DNA of 64,000 bases, taken from NCBI RefSeq assembly GCF_014648995.1, contig NZ_BMSE01000002.1, forward strand, positions 62,001-126,000, given 5' to 3'. The DNA comes from Streptomyces massasporeus. Its GTDB lineage: Bacteria > Actinomycetota > Actinomycetes > Streptomycetales > Streptomycetaceae. The notes under the pieces were generated by a model that was given only the letters and a program-made list of their open reading frames with translations, searched no databases and was not told the DNA's origin. Within the stretch, counting starts at the first letter, position 1. Each line of letters starts with the position of its first letter. Shown here in pieces: positions 17,345 through 26,508 of this stretch. Both the position numbers and the translations under genes were made by a program.

Positions 17345-19537
17345 ATGGCATCCCGTACTCGCCGTTCCGGGCGCGCGTCCCGAGCCCCTGGCGGCTCCAG
17401 GCGCCGGCGCCTGCCCATGCGTCTGTTGCTGCCCCTGCTCGTGCTCGTCGCGCTGGGCGCGATGCTCATGCTGCGCGGATACGTGCACAGCGAGGTCCTC
17501 GCCGACCACCGCGTCGGACCGCCCGCCGCGAACGACCGCGTCCCGAAGGACATCCTCAAGGGCGGCCCGGTCATCGACACCCGCAGCGGGAAGGCGACCA
17601 GCCTGGACCTCCCCGACCACGAGCTGGTGCTGACCTTCGACGACGGTCCCGACCCGATGTGGACGCCCAAGGTCCTCGAGGTGCTGAAGAAGCACGACGC
17701 CCGCGCCGTCTTCTTCATCACCGGCACCATGGCCTCCCGCTACCCGGACCTCGTCCAGCGCATGGTCGACGAGGGCCACGAGATCGGGCTGCACACCTTC
17801 AACCACCCCGACCTGTCCCTGCAGAGCAAGAGCCGGGTCGACTGGGAGCTGTCACAGAACCAGCTCGCCCTCGCCGGCGCCGCCGGAATCCGCACCTCGC
17901 TGTTCCGCCCGCCCTACTCGTCGTTCGCCCAGAACATGGACAACAACACCTGGCCGGTCACCGAGTACATCGGCAGCAAGGGCTACATCACCATCGTCAA
18001 CGACACCGACAGCGAGGACTGGCGCAGGCCCGGGGCCGAGCAGATCATCCGCAACGCCACGCCGAAGAGCGGCGACGGCGCCATCGTGCTGATGCACGAC
18101 TCCGGTGGTGACCGCTCCCAGACCGTGGCCGCCCTCGACCGGTACGTCTCCGGGCTGCAGGCCAAGGGCTACCGCTTCCACACCCTCACCGGCGCACTCG
18201 ACGCCCCCAGCGCGCACACCCGGGTCGCCGGGCTGGAGTCGCTGAAGGGTGAGGCGTGGGTGTTCCTGGTGCAGGCCTCCGAGAACGTGACCGGGGTGCT
18301 CGTCGCCGGTCTCGCCGTCGTCGGCGTGCTGGTCTTCGGGCGTCTCGGGCTGATGCTGATCCTCTCCGTGGCGCACGCCCGCCGGGTGCGACGCCGCGGC
18401 TTCAGCTGGGGCGACCCCATCACGGAACCGGTCTCCGTCCTCGTACCCGCCTACAACGAGGCCAAGTGCATCGAGCAGACGGTCCGTTCCCTCGTCGCCA
18501 GCGACCACCCCATCGAGGTGCTGGTCATCGACGACGGCTCCAGTGACGGCACCGCCCGCATCGTCGAGAACCTCGGCCTGCCCGGCGTACGCGTCGTCCG
18601 CCAGCTCAACGCGGGCAAGCCCGCCGCCCTCAACCGGGGCATCGCCAACGCCAAGTACGACCTGATCGTGATGATGGACGGCGACACCGTCTTCGAACCG
18701 ACCACCGTCCGCGAACTCGTCCAGCCCTTCGGCGACCCGCGCGTCGGCGCCGTCGCGGGCAACGCCAAGGTCGGCAACCGCGACTCCCTCATCGGCGCGT
18801 GGCAGCACATCGAGTACGTGATGGGCTTCAACCTCGACCGCCGCATGTACGACGTGCTGCGCTGCATGCCCACCATCCCCGGCGCGGTCGGGGCGTTCCG
18901 GCGCAGCGCACTGGAACGCGTCGGCGGCATGAGCGACGACACGCTCGCCGAGGACACCGACATCACCATGGCCATGCACCGGGACGGCTGGCACGTGGTG
19001 TACGCCGAGAAGGCCGTCGCCTGGACCGAGGCCCCGGAGTCCGTCCAGCAGCTGTGGTCCCAGCGCTACCGCTGGTCGTACGGCACCATGCAGGCCATCT
19101 GGAAGCACCGCCGGTCCATCGTCGAGCGGGGACCCTCGGGCCGCTTCGGCCGGGTGGGCATGCCCCTGGTGTCGATGTTCATGGTCGTGGCGCCGCTGCT
19201 GGCCCCGCTGATCGACGTGTTCCTGCTGTACGGGCTGGTGTTCGGGCCCACGGAGAAGACCATCGGCGCCTGGCTGGGCGTCCTCGCGGTACAAGGGGTG
19301 TGCGCGGCCTACGCGTTCCACCTGGACAAGGAACGCATGACCCACCTGATCTCACTCCCGCTCCAGCAGATCCTCTACCGCCAGCTCATGTACGTCGTGC
19401 TGCTCCAGTCCTGGATCACCGCCCTCACCGGCGGCCGGCTGCGCTGGCAGAAGCTGCGGCGCACCGGCGCGGTGGGCCTGCCCGGGGGCGGCTCCCCCGC
19501 GGCCCAGCCGCAGATGGACGGGAGGCCGGTCGGATGA
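17345..19537 (+). CDS. matB: Bifunctional polysaccharide deacetylase / family 2 glycosyltransferase (MatB-like)
   Basis: This 730-residue membrane protein is proposed to polymerise and de-N-acetylate an extracellular poly-beta-1,6-GlcNAc. After an N-terminal basic region and helix (residues 22-42), an outer NodB deacetylase domain shows TFDDGPDP, HTFNHPDLS, RPPYSS and LMHDSGGDRSQT. A helix near 310-345 leads to a cytosolic GT2 domain with SVLVPAYNEAK, DDGSSDG, MDGDTVFEP, EDTDITMAM and the processive-synthase motif QRYRW. Three to four C-terminal helices follow. The ATG at 17345 lies at the end of a repetitive spacer, and a GGAG lies 12 bases upstream. The acyltransferase gene overlaps the stop by 4 bp. 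The fusion of both activities replaces the separate PgaB and PgaC of Gram-negative bacteria. Confidence 0.88.
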   Translation: MASRTRRSGRASRAPGGSRRRRLPMRLLLPLLVLVALGAMLMLRGYVHSEVLADHRVGPPAANDRVPKDILKGGPVIDTRSGKATSLDLPDHELVLTFDDGPDPMWTPKVLEVLKKHDARAVFFITGTMASRYPDLVQRMVDEGHEIGLHTFNHPDLSLQSKSRVDWELSQNQLALAGAAGIRTSLFRPPYSSFAQNMDNNTWPVTEYIGSKGYITIVNDTDSEDWRRPGAEQIIRNATPKSGDGAIVLMHDSGGDRSQTVAALDRYVSGLQAKGYRFHTLTGALDAPSAHTRVAGLESLKGEAWVFLVQASENVTGVLVAGLAVVGVLVFGRLGLMLILSVAHARRVRRRGFSWGDPITEPVSVLVPAYNEAKCIEQTVRSLVASDHPIEVLVIDDGSSDGTARIVENLGLPGVRVVRQLNAGKPAALNRGIANAKYDLIVMMDGDTVFEPTTVRELVQPFGDPRVGAVAGNAKVGNRDSLIGAWQHIEYVMGFNLDRRMYDVLRCMPTIPGAVGAFRRSALERVGGMSDDTLAEDTDITMAMHRDGWHVVYAEKAVAWTEAPESVQQLWSQRYRWSYGTMQAIWKHRRSIVERGPSGRFGRVGMPLVSMFMVVAPLLAPLIDVFLLYGLVFGPTEKTIGAWLGVLAVQGVCAAYAFHLDKERMTHLISLPLQQILYRQLMYVVLLQSWITALTGGRLRWQKLRRTGAVGLPGGGSPAAQPQMDGRPVG

Positions 19538-20733
19538 CCACGCACGCGACTCCCGTCACCGAGGCCGCCCCGCAGGAGCCGGCCGCCGCCAAGAAGCCCG
19601 GCCGCGACCGGTACTTCGACCTGCTGCGCGCCCTCGCCCTGTTCCGTGTCGTGCTGTACCACCTGACGGGCTGGGCCTGGCTGCCGCTGGTGTTCCCGTC
19701 CATGGGCGTGATGTTCGCGCTCGCCGGGAACCTCATGGCCCGCTCGCTGAAGCGCCCGGCCGTGCAGGTGATCCGCGGCCGGATGCGCCGGCTGCTGCCG
19801 CCGCTGTGGCTGCTCGGCGTCGTGGGCGTCACCGGCATGGTCCTCCAGGGCTGGGGCCCGGACGAGGACGGGCACCCCGGCTGGTGGCTGCTCCACCTCA
19901 CTTTCTGGATCGTCCCGCTCAGCGACCCGCCCTACGCGGAGGGCCTGCCCGGCATCCACGGCTTCATCGGCGAGAACTGGGCCGCGGACCTCGCGGGCCC
20001 GCTCTGGTACATCCGCGCCTACCTCTGGTACGTCCTGCTCTCCCCGGTGCTGCTGAAGGCCCTGCGCGCCCTGCCGGTCCTCACGATCCTCATGCCGATC
20101 GCCCTGGCCGTCGGCTTCGAGCAGGGCTGGATCACGCTGCCCGGCGAGCGGATCCCCTCGGCGCTCACGGACTTCTCCACCTTCGGTGCCTGCTGGATCC
20201 TCGGCATGGCCCACCAGGAGGGCATCCTGCGGCGGCTGCCGCGCTACATCGTGCCGTCCGTCGCACCCGTCATCGCCCTGGCCGGCCTCTGGTACGCCCT
20301 GCACCACGACTTCGGCACCGGCAACGACCTCGACAGCATGCCGCTCGCCCAGGCCCTGTGGTCCTTCGGCACGGTGTTCCTGCTGCTGCACCTCAGCCCG
20401 TCCTGGACGGAGTGGCCGCGCCGGCTGCGCGCCTTCGCGGGGACGATCACACTGCTCAACTCCCGGGCCGTGACCATCTACCTGTGGCACAACACCTGCA
20501 TCCTGATCGCCGCCACCCTCTGGGACCAGCTGTGGGGCTTCCCCCTGCTGGAACAGAACGTGCCCGGGCTGCTGGAGAGTGTCTGGCCGGTGCTGGTCCT
20601 GGTCTGGATCCTCATCGGCTGCTGCATCCTGGCCTTCGGCTGGGCGGAGGACCTGGCGGCCAAGCAGAGGCCGCGGTTGTGGCCGACGAAGGAGCCCCGG
20701 GCGAAAGCGCGTGGGGGCCGGAGGCGCGCCTGA
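19534..20733 (+). CDS. Membrane acyltransferase family 3 protein, probable polymer O-acyl modification
   Basis: This 399-residue protein has about ten membrane helices. The N-terminal RDRYFDLLRALALFRVVLYH is the acyltransferase 3 signature with a conserved Arg and His, and GPLWYIRAYLWYVLL and TIYLWHNT are later family segments. The ATG overlaps the matB stop (ATGA), so translation is coupled. By analogy with IcaC and other acyltransferase 3 members it may O-acylate the exopolymer or export an acyl donor; the acyl group cannot be predicted. The C-terminal tail is short and basic. Confidence 0.82.
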   Translation: MTTHATPVTEAAPQEPAAAKKPGRDRYFDLLRALALFRVVLYHLTGWAWLPLVFPSMGVMFALAGNLMARSLKRPAVQVIRGRMRRLLPPLWLLGVVGVTGMVLQGWGPDEDGHPGWWLLHLTFWIVPLSDPPYAEGLPGIHGFIGENWAADLAGPLWYIRAYLWYVLLSPVLLKALRALPVLTILMPIALAVGFEQGWITLPGERIPSALTDFSTFGACWILGMAHQEGILRRLPRYIVPSVAPVIALAGLWYALHHDFGTGNDLDSMPLAQALWSFGTVFLLLHLSPSWTEWPRRLRAFAGTITLLNSRAVTIYLWHNTCILIAATLWDQLWGFPLLEQNVPGLLESVWPVLVLVWILIGCCILAFGWAEDLAAKQRPRLWPTKEPRAKARGGRRRA

Positions 20734-20740
20734 CCGGCCC

Positions 20741-20810
20741 CCGGTTCGCCTGAGGGACCCCCGTTCCGCCTGACGGGACCCCGTTCCGCCTGACGGGACC
20801 CCGTTCCCCC
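20741..20810. repeat. 20-bp tandem repeats just after the acyltransferase stop
   Basis: The unit CCGTTCCGCCTGACGGGACC occurs perfectly at 20761-20780 and 20781-20800, is preceded by a diverged copy at 20741-20760, and is followed by a partial copy. Each copy contains a TGA. It may act as a 3' boundary or terminator region. Confidence 0.85.
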
Positions 20811-20879
20811 GGGCTCTCCCGGTGTGGAAAACTGCCTGGGTTGCGCTTGTGAACGAAGTGACCCGGGGGAGCGGTGGGG

Positions 20880-21899
20880 ATGAGTAAGCGGCAGATGCAG
20901 AAGATGCTGCGGCTGATGGCGAGCGGGGAACCGGTCGAGCTCACCAGCCCGATGGCGTCCGTGAAGAAGCTCGCCCGGCTGGCCTTCGTCGCCCAGCAGT
21001 TCGGCTACGAGTACGCCGACGTCCGCCAGAGCAGCGGCCGCAACGGCGCGCTCACCATGCTGATCCTGCCCGACCCGAGCCCGCAGGCCCGGGCCCGGGC
21101 CGGGCAGAACTGGGCGCAGTACCCCGACGCGGCCGACGGTGTCTCCCTGCCGCCGCTCGTGCCCGACGCCTTCGAACTGCTCAAGGCCCGCATCAACTTC
21201 GACCTCACCGGCAAGAACGCCGAGAAGCGCATGGGCTACGGGGCCCTGGGCGTCACCGTCGGCTGTGTGATCCTCGCCTTCCGGTTCGGTGGCCAGTCGG
21301 ACGACTTCGTCGCGGCCGGTGTGGTGTGGCTGCTGCTCATGGCGGTCTTCGGTATCGGCTTGGTGGTGACGCGCAAGCGCAACGCCAAGTTCGCGGCCCG
21401 GCTGCGGGCGGCGGGCTTCACGCCGGTGCAGGACGAGAGCGGGCGGCTGCGGTACCTGCCGCCCGGGGCACAGCCGACCGGGCAGGGCAATCCGTTCGCG
21501 GGCGGGCCGTACGGCGGGGCCGTGCCGGGCGGACCGGGTCCGGCGACGGGAACGCCGCAGCCGGCCTACGGGCAGCAGCCGGCCTACGGGCAGCAGCCGC
21601 CCGGGCCGTACGCCCAGCCCGCGCCCGGGCCGTATCCAGGACAGCCCGCGCAGGCCCCGTACCCCGGTCAGCCCGCCCCGCCTCCCTACGGCGGTCAGCC
21701 CGCGCAGGCTCCGTACCCGGGGCAACCCGCGCAGGCTCCGTACCCGGGGCAGCCGGCCCAGGCTCCGTACCCGGGGCAGCCCGCGCCCGGCCCCTATGCC
21801 GCGCAGCCCCCGGGCCCGTACGGCCAGCCGTACCACCAGCATCAGCCGCCGCAGCCCCACCCCCAGCAGAATCCCCACTGGCAGCCCCCGCAGCACTGA
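20880..21899 (+). CDS. Two-helix membrane protein with C-terminal PYPGQPAQ repeats
   Basis: This 339-residue protein has an N-terminal 115-residue region of mixed charge (KKLARLAFVAQQFGYEYADV), two adjacent membrane helices (about residues 120-165, VTVGCVILAFRF and VWLLLMAVFGIGLVV), a short cytosolic linker, and then about 150 residues of Pro/Gln/Gly/Tyr repeats with seven or so APYPGQPA units. Such Tyr/Pro/Gln tails are usually disordered and often drive protein assembly. The ATG at 20880 is preferred to a GTG six bases upstream because GGGGGAG is optimally spaced from the ATG. Function is unknown; it is the last gene before the nitrate transporter. Confidence 0.75.
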   Translation: MSKRQMQKMLRLMASGEPVELTSPMASVKKLARLAFVAQQFGYEYADVRQSSGRNGALTMLILPDPSPQARARAGQNWAQYPDAADGVSLPPLVPDAFELLKARINFDLTGKNAEKRMGYGALGVTVGCVILAFRFGGQSDDFVAAGVVWLLLMAVFGIGLVVTRKRNAKFAARLRAAGFTPVQDESGRLRYLPPGAQPTGQGNPFAGGPYGGAVPGGPGPATGTPQPAYGQQPAYGQQPPGPYAQPAPGPYPGQPAQAPYPGQPAPPPYGGQPAQAPYPGQPAQAPYPGQPAQAPYPGQPAPGPYAAQPPGPYGQPYHQHQPPQPHPQQNPHWQPPQH

Positions 21900-22057
21900 C
21901 GCGGAAACCTCCCGGAACCTCTCATCCCGCCCGAGCGCGGGGTGAGAGCAAAGTTCCCTCGCGGTCACCCGCTGCCACAGGCAGGAAACGCGCCCTCTCT
22001 ACCTTCGGGGTCAGTCACCGGAAGTACGACCGAGTCCCGGAGCACAGTGGAGGCGTC

Positions 22058-23443
22058 ATGACAGGCCCTGGCACGGCACCCGCACCCCCGAGCAAGGGCG
22101 GACGCTGGATCCAGCACTGGGATCCGGAGAACGAGACGTTCTGGAAGGAGACCGGAGAGAAGGTCGCCCGCCGGAACCTCTACTTCTCCGTCCTGTCCGA
22201 GCACATCGGATTCTCGATCTGGACCCTGTGGTCCGTGCTGGTGCTGTTCATGGGCCCGGAGTACGGGCTCACCCCGGCCGACAAGTTCATGCTGACCTCG
22301 ATGGTCACGCTCGTCGGCGCCGTCGTCCGCGTCCCCTACACCTTCGCCGTGGCGATCTTCGGCGGACGGAACTGGACGATCATCTCCGCGGCCCTCCTGC
22401 TGATCCCGACCTGCGCCGCGTTCACCGTGATGGAGCCGGGCACCTCCTTCTCCACCTTCCTGCTCGTCGGCCTGCTCGCCGGTATCGGCGGCGGCAACTT
22501 CGCCTCCTCCATGACCAACATCAACGCCTTCTTCCCGCTGCGGAAGAAGGGCTGGGCCCTCGGCCTGAACGCGGGCGGCGGCAACATCGGCGTGCCGGTG
22601 ATCCAGCTGGCCGCGCTCGCGATCATCGGCGCCGGCGGCGGGCCGCGCGTGCTGCTCGGGATCTACATCCCGCTGATCGTCGTGGCCGCCGTCATGGCCG
22701 CGCTGTTCATGGACAACCTGGAGAACGTCAAGAACGACACCGGTGCCGCCAAGGACGCCGCCCGGGACGCCCACACGTGGATCATGGCCTTCCTCTACAT
22801 CGGCACGTTCGGGTCGTTCATCGGCTACAGCTTCGCCTTCGGGCAGGTCCTCCAGAACCAGTTCGGACGCACCCCGCTGGAGGCGGCGTACGTCACCTTC
22901 ATCGGTCCGCTCCTCGGCTCGCTGATCCGGCCCCTGGGCGGCTGGATGGCCGACAAGTACGGCGGCGCGCGGATCAGCCTCTGGAACTACGTCGCCATGG
23001 CAGCGGCGACGGCGGTCCTGATCGGCGCCTCCATGGAGAAGTCGCTGGCACTGTTCACCGGGGCGTTCGTGGTGCTGTTCGTGCTCAGCGGGCTCGGCAA
23101 CGGCTCCACCTTCAAGATGATCCCGGGCATCTTCCAGAACAAGGCCCTGGCCAAGGGGCTGCGGGGTGAGGAGGCCGCGGCGTACGGGCGGCGGCTGTCC
23201 GGGGCCTCCATGGGTCTGATCGGCGCGGTGGGCGCGCTCGGCGGTGTCGGCATCAACCTCGCCTTCCGCCAGTCCTTCCTCTCCTACGGCTCGGGCACCG
23301 GGGCGTTCGTCGCCTTCCTCGCCTTCTACGCGGTCTGCTTCGTGGTCACATGGGCCGTATACCTTCGTCGTACGGCTCCCCGGGTACCCGTCACCACGGC
23401 GACCTCGGAGGCGAAGTCGCAGCTCAGCTACGCCGAGGTGTGA
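22058..23443 (+). CDS. narK: Nitrate/nitrite MFS transporter NarK
   Basis: This 461-residue, 12-helix member of the nitrate/nitrite porter family has an N-terminal HWDPENETFWKETGEKVARRN segment. The nitrate signature regions are visible as GGGNFASSMTNINAFFPLRK and GFGNGS-like GLGNGSTFKMIPGIF, with Arg residues expected to coordinate the anion. GGAGG at 22049-22053 precedes the ATG. It is followed, after a hairpin, by nnaR, the HemD-like regulator of nitrate/nitrite assimilation, which supports an assimilatory or nitrite-exchange role. GlnR control is likely from known biology, but no clean GlnR box was identified upstream. Confidence 0.92.
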   Translation: MTGPGTAPAPPSKGGRWIQHWDPENETFWKETGEKVARRNLYFSVLSEHIGFSIWTLWSVLVLFMGPEYGLTPADKFMLTSMVTLVGAVVRVPYTFAVAIFGGRNWTIISAALLLIPTCAAFTVMEPGTSFSTFLLVGLLAGIGGGNFASSMTNINAFFPLRKKGWALGLNAGGGNIGVPVIQLAALAIIGAGGGPRVLLGIYIPLIVVAAVMAALFMDNLENVKNDTGAAKDAARDAHTWIMAFLYIGTFGSFIGYSFAFGQVLQNQFGRTPLEAAYVTFIGPLLGSLIRPLGGWMADKYGGARISLWNYVAMAAATAVLIGASMEKSLALFTGAFVVLFVLSGLGNGSTFKMIPGIFQNKALAKGLRGEEAAAYGRRLSGASMGLIGAVGALGGVGINLAFRQSFLSYGSGTGAFVAFLAFYAVCFVVTWAVYLRRTAPRVPVTTATSEAKSQLSYAEV

Positions 23444-23463
23444 CGTAACACCAGCGACATCAC

Positions 23464-23506
23464 GCCGATCCGAGCCTGTCACGAGCCGTTGACAGGCTCG
23501 ATCGGC
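23464..23506. terminator. Hairpin between narK and nnaR
   Basis: A 17-bp stem (GCCGAT plus CGAGCCTGTCA pairing with TGACAGGCTCG plus ATCGGC, one bulged C) closes an 8-nt loop. It starts 20 bp after the narK stop. With no T-run it may be a terminator or, alternatively, a binding site for the downstream regulator. Confidence 0.65.
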
Positions 23507-23559
23507 ATGTAGGTACGCCGTACCCACGAAGTACGACGACTGGATGCGGGACGAGAGCC

Positions 23560-24711
23560 ATGTACGAGGAAGAACAGCGACCGGACCACGGGCCCCTGGC
23601 GGGTTTCACCGTGGGTGTGACGGCCGCGCGCCGGGCCGATGAGCTCGGGGCGCTGCTGCAGCGACGCGGTGCCGCCGTCCTGCACGCCCCTGCCCTGCGG
23701 ATCGTGCCGCTCGCCGACGACAGCGAGCTGCTGGCCGCGACGAAGGAGATCATCGAGCAGGTGCCGGACATCGTCGTGGCCACGACCGCGATCGGCTTCC
23801 GGGGCTGGGTCGAGGCCGCGGACGGCTGGGGGCTCGGGGAAGAGCTGCTGTCCCGGCTGGGCGGCGTACGGATCTTGGCGCGCGGGCCGAAGGTCAAGGG
23901 CGCGGTGCGGGCCGCCGGGCTGACGGAGGAGTGGTCGCCGTCGTCGGAGTCCATGGCGGAGGTGCTGGACCGGCTGCTGGAGGAGGGCGTCGACGGTCTG
24001 CGGATCGCGATCCAGCTGCACGGTGAGCCGCTGCCCGGGTTCGTGGAGGCGCTGCGGGCGAGCGGGGCCGAGGTGCTCGGGGTGCCCGTCTACCGGTGGA
24101 TGCCGCCGGAGGACATCACGCCGGTCGACCGTCTGCTGGACGCGACGGTCGCCCGGTCCCTGGACGCGGTCACCTTCACCAGTGCTCCGGCCGCGGCCTC
24201 CCTCCTCTCCCGGGCGGAGGAACGCGGACTGCTCGACGAGGTCCTGGCGGCGCTGAGCCACGACGTCCTGCCGGCCTGCGTCGGCCCGGTCACCGCCCTG
24301 CCCCTGCAGTCCCGCGGCATTGACACGATCCAGCCCGAGCGCTTCCGGCTCGGGCCTCTCGTCCAGCTCCTCTGCCAGGAACTCCCCGCGCGAGCGCGCT
24401 CCTTCCCCGTCGCCGGGCACCGCGTGGAGATCCGGGGCCACGCCGTCCTGGTCGACGGCGACCTCAAGCCCGTCCCGCCCGCCGGCATGTCCCTCCTGCG
24501 CGCCCTCTCCCACCGCCCCGGCTGGGTCGTCGCCCGCGCGGACCTGCTGCGCGCCCTGCCCGGCTCCGGCCGCGACGAACACGCGGTGGAGACGGCCATG
24601 GCCCGCCTCCGCACGGCCCTCGGCACGCCGAAGCTGATCCAGACGGTGGTCAAACGCGGTTACCGCCTGGCCCTGGACCCGAGTGCGGAGACGAAGTACG
24701 CAGACGCGTGA
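23560..24711 (+). CDS. nnaR: NnaR-type regulator: uroporphyrinogen-III synthase-like domain fused to an OmpR-type DNA-binding domain
   Basis: This 383-residue protein has a HemD-like domain from about residue 10 to 265 (GFTVGVTAARRADELGALLQ, then VTFTSAPAAASLL) and a C-terminal winged helix (about 285-375: HAVLVDGDLKPVPPAGMSLL through RLRTALGTPKLIQTVVKRGY) of the response-regulator output type without a receiver domain. Such fusions are known as NnaR, a co-activator with GlnR of nitrate/nitrite assimilation genes in S. coelicolor. The adjacent narK fits this. The HemD part could sense a tetrapyrrole such as sirohaem precursors or could retain synthase activity; the sequence does not decide. 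Confidence 0.88.
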   Translation: MYEEEQRPDHGPLAGFTVGVTAARRADELGALLQRRGAAVLHAPALRIVPLADDSELLAATKEIIEQVPDIVVATTAIGFRGWVEAADGWGLGEELLSRLGGVRILARGPKVKGAVRAAGLTEEWSPSSESMAEVLDRLLEEGVDGLRIAIQLHGEPLPGFVEALRASGAEVLGVPVYRWMPPEDITPVDRLLDATVARSLDAVTFTSAPAAASLLSRAEERGLLDEVLAALSHDVLPACVGPVTALPLQSRGIDTIQPERFRLGPLVQLLCQELPARARSFPVAGHRVEIRGHAVLVDGDLKPVPPAGMSLLRALSHRPGWVVARADLLRALPGSGRDEHAVETAMARLRTALGTPKLIQTVVKRGYRLALDPSAETKYADA

Positions 24712-25617
24712 TCCCGTCCGGGGGTTGAGCCGAATTGCGACATCTTCTGCTCCGCCGTCGGCCGCGGGACCCGCTTCCGGGCGTCGGTGGGGAGGGCAGG
24801 GCGCGCTGCCGGGAGGTCCGGCCGGGGTGCGGTGCCGGTGGGCGGGGTGTCCGGTTGCGGTCCGGTCGCGGGGGATGGCCTCGCGGGGGTGATGTCCGAC
24901 GAGAGTCGCGGGCGCCGGGCGGTGTCGACGCGGGTGGGGCACTGTACGGGTGTTGACGGCTGCGTGACCTCGAGGGTCGGCGCCGCGGGCCTGGCGGGTC
25001 GGCGCGGGCCTGGCGGTCGGCGTGGAGTTCGTGGCCTGGGAGCGGGGCGTGGCGTGCGGGTGCGGCTGCCAGAGAGGGCTTCGCTCGGTGTGGAGTTCGT
25101 GGCCGGGGGCGTGGCGTGCGGGGTGCGGTCGCCGGAGACGGCTTGGCCGGGTGATGTCCGAGGAGAGTCCGGCCGCCGGAGCGGTCGCCGTCCGAGTGGG
25201 ATGCCCCGGGGAATCCCACCGGCGCGTGACCTCGTGGGACGTCTGCAGGGCGGAACCGGCCGTCGGACCCTGGCTCCGGCGGCCGACGAGGGACGCCCCT
25301 CGCGGCCCCCCGGACCCGGGCAGGACTCCCCTCGCGGCCCCGCGGCCCGGGCGGGACGGCCCGCGCGAGCCCCTGGCCTGGGCGGGACGCCCTGCGTGGA
25401 CCTCCGTCCGGGCCCCCGCTCCGTTCCACGTGTGGCCGGAACCGCCGTCCCGTGCCGGTGTCCCGGCGCGGTCAGGTGTGCGCGAGGGGTTTTCGGCGTC
25501 GGGGCGGGCAGGCACTGTAAGAGGGAGCGGCTTACCGGCCCTCTCGTCGGTGTCCCACGCGACGCGTCTCACCGAAGCCCTCGCGACCGGGGTGAACCCC
25601 TAGGCGGTGACAGGCAC
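24712..25617. repeat. 906-bp gene-free spacer with a decayed tandem duplication (offset 262 bp)
   Basis: I see no supported gene. Two marker strings recur with identical internal spacing: GTGATGTCCGA at 24889 and 25151, and GCGTGACCTCG at 24962 and 25224, each pair 73 bp apart, giving a 262-bp offset. A second duplicated pair (GTGGAGTTCGTGGCC at 25022 and 25090, each followed by GGCGTGGCGTGCGGG) lies between them. The remainder is G/C-biased sequence with long spurious frames. A possible -10 (TGTAAGA near 25515) precedes the next gene. Confidence 0.7.
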
Positions 25618-26211
25618 ATGGCACTGGGTACGGCCACGGCCCCCTACGAGCTGCGGTTCGACGCCGGGCGGATCTGCCTGGACCTGCTCTCCACCACGCA
25701 CCCGGAGGAACGGCTCGACTCCGTGGACGTGCTGCGCGCCTGGATCACCGGCTCCGGGCTCGTCCCCTCGGACACCGCCCTGACCCACGCCGACACCGGC
25801 TGGCTGCTGGCCTTCCGTGAACTGCGCGCTCAGGTCGACCGGTTGGTGCGCTGCCGGCCGAGACCCGGAGTAGCGACGTACGACCTCGCCCTCGCCCGCG
25901 TCAACGACCTGGCCCGCACCGCGCCCCCGGCCCCGCGCGCGGTCCGCGGCGAAGACGGCCAGCTGCTGCGGCGGTTGGACGGCCCGCCCGGCTGCGCCGC
26001 CCTGCTCGCGGCCGTCGCCCGGGACGCCGTCGACCTGCTGACCGACCCCGTCGCCCGCGCGGCCCTGCGCCAGTGCGAGGGGGACAACTGCCCCATCGTG
26101 TACCTCGACACGTCCCGGGGACGCAGGAGGCGCTGGTGCTCCAGTGAGGTCTGCGGGAACCGCGAACGCGTCGCCCGGCACCGCCGTCGCGCGGCACTCG
26201 CCCGCGCGTAA
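25618..26211 (+). CDS. CGNR zinc-finger protein (ABATE domain)
   Basis: This 197-residue protein has an N-terminal ABATE-type domain beginning YELRFDAGRICLDLLSTTH, and a C-terminal CGNR finger whose ligands are the Cys pair in CEGDNC and the pair in CSSEVCGNRERVARHRRR. Members of this group are thought to be stress-linked DNA-binding transcription factors in actinobacteria. No signal peptide is present. The ATG at 25618 has GGTGA upstream. It precedes the sigma-factor gene by 297 bp, which appear gene-free and may hold its promoter and that of sigU; nothing specific was recognised there. Confidence 0.85.
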   Translation: MALGTATAPYELRFDAGRICLDLLSTTHPEERLDSVDVLRAWITGSGLVPSDTALTHADTGWLLAFRELRAQVDRLVRCRPRPGVATYDLALARVNDLARTAPPAPRAVRGEDGQLLRRLDGPPGCAALLAAVARDAVDLLTDPVARAALRQCEGDNCPIVYLDTSRGRRRRWCSSEVCGNRERVARHRRRAALARA

Positions 26212-26508
26212 ACGGAATTGGGTGGTCCGTGCACTCAATTTCCCTGTCCTAAATGCGACTTCTGCGCCCCCGGCGTCGAAGTGATTTCGATTACATGTCG
26301 TTTACCTACGCCACCGTAGGGAAGGCCTGGCTTGAACTTGCCGATGTGGCGGATATGTAAAGAACGCGGGGTGGGAATGTGACTCCATGTCCCGCTCGTC
26401 ACGTCATCCCGAAGAAATATGTCGGGTCTCTTTGAACGCCCAACCGCTCGCGTCCGTACGGCATGTGGAGCGACCGACTGGGGGAACCCCCGGACATCGG
26501 AGGTGGGC

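Noticed and set aside
16283..17806. Long open frame on the minus strand through the matA-matB spacer with WCGCLPDGR-like repeats
   Set aside because: All frames are open because of repeat composition; the frame overlaps matA and matB antisense, has no ribosome binding site and no protein-like pattern.
24787..25603. Apparent protein-coding frames in the 24.7-25.6 kb gap
   Set aside because: They are Arg/Gly/Pro-biased, lack ribosome binding sites and run across decayed tandem repeats.
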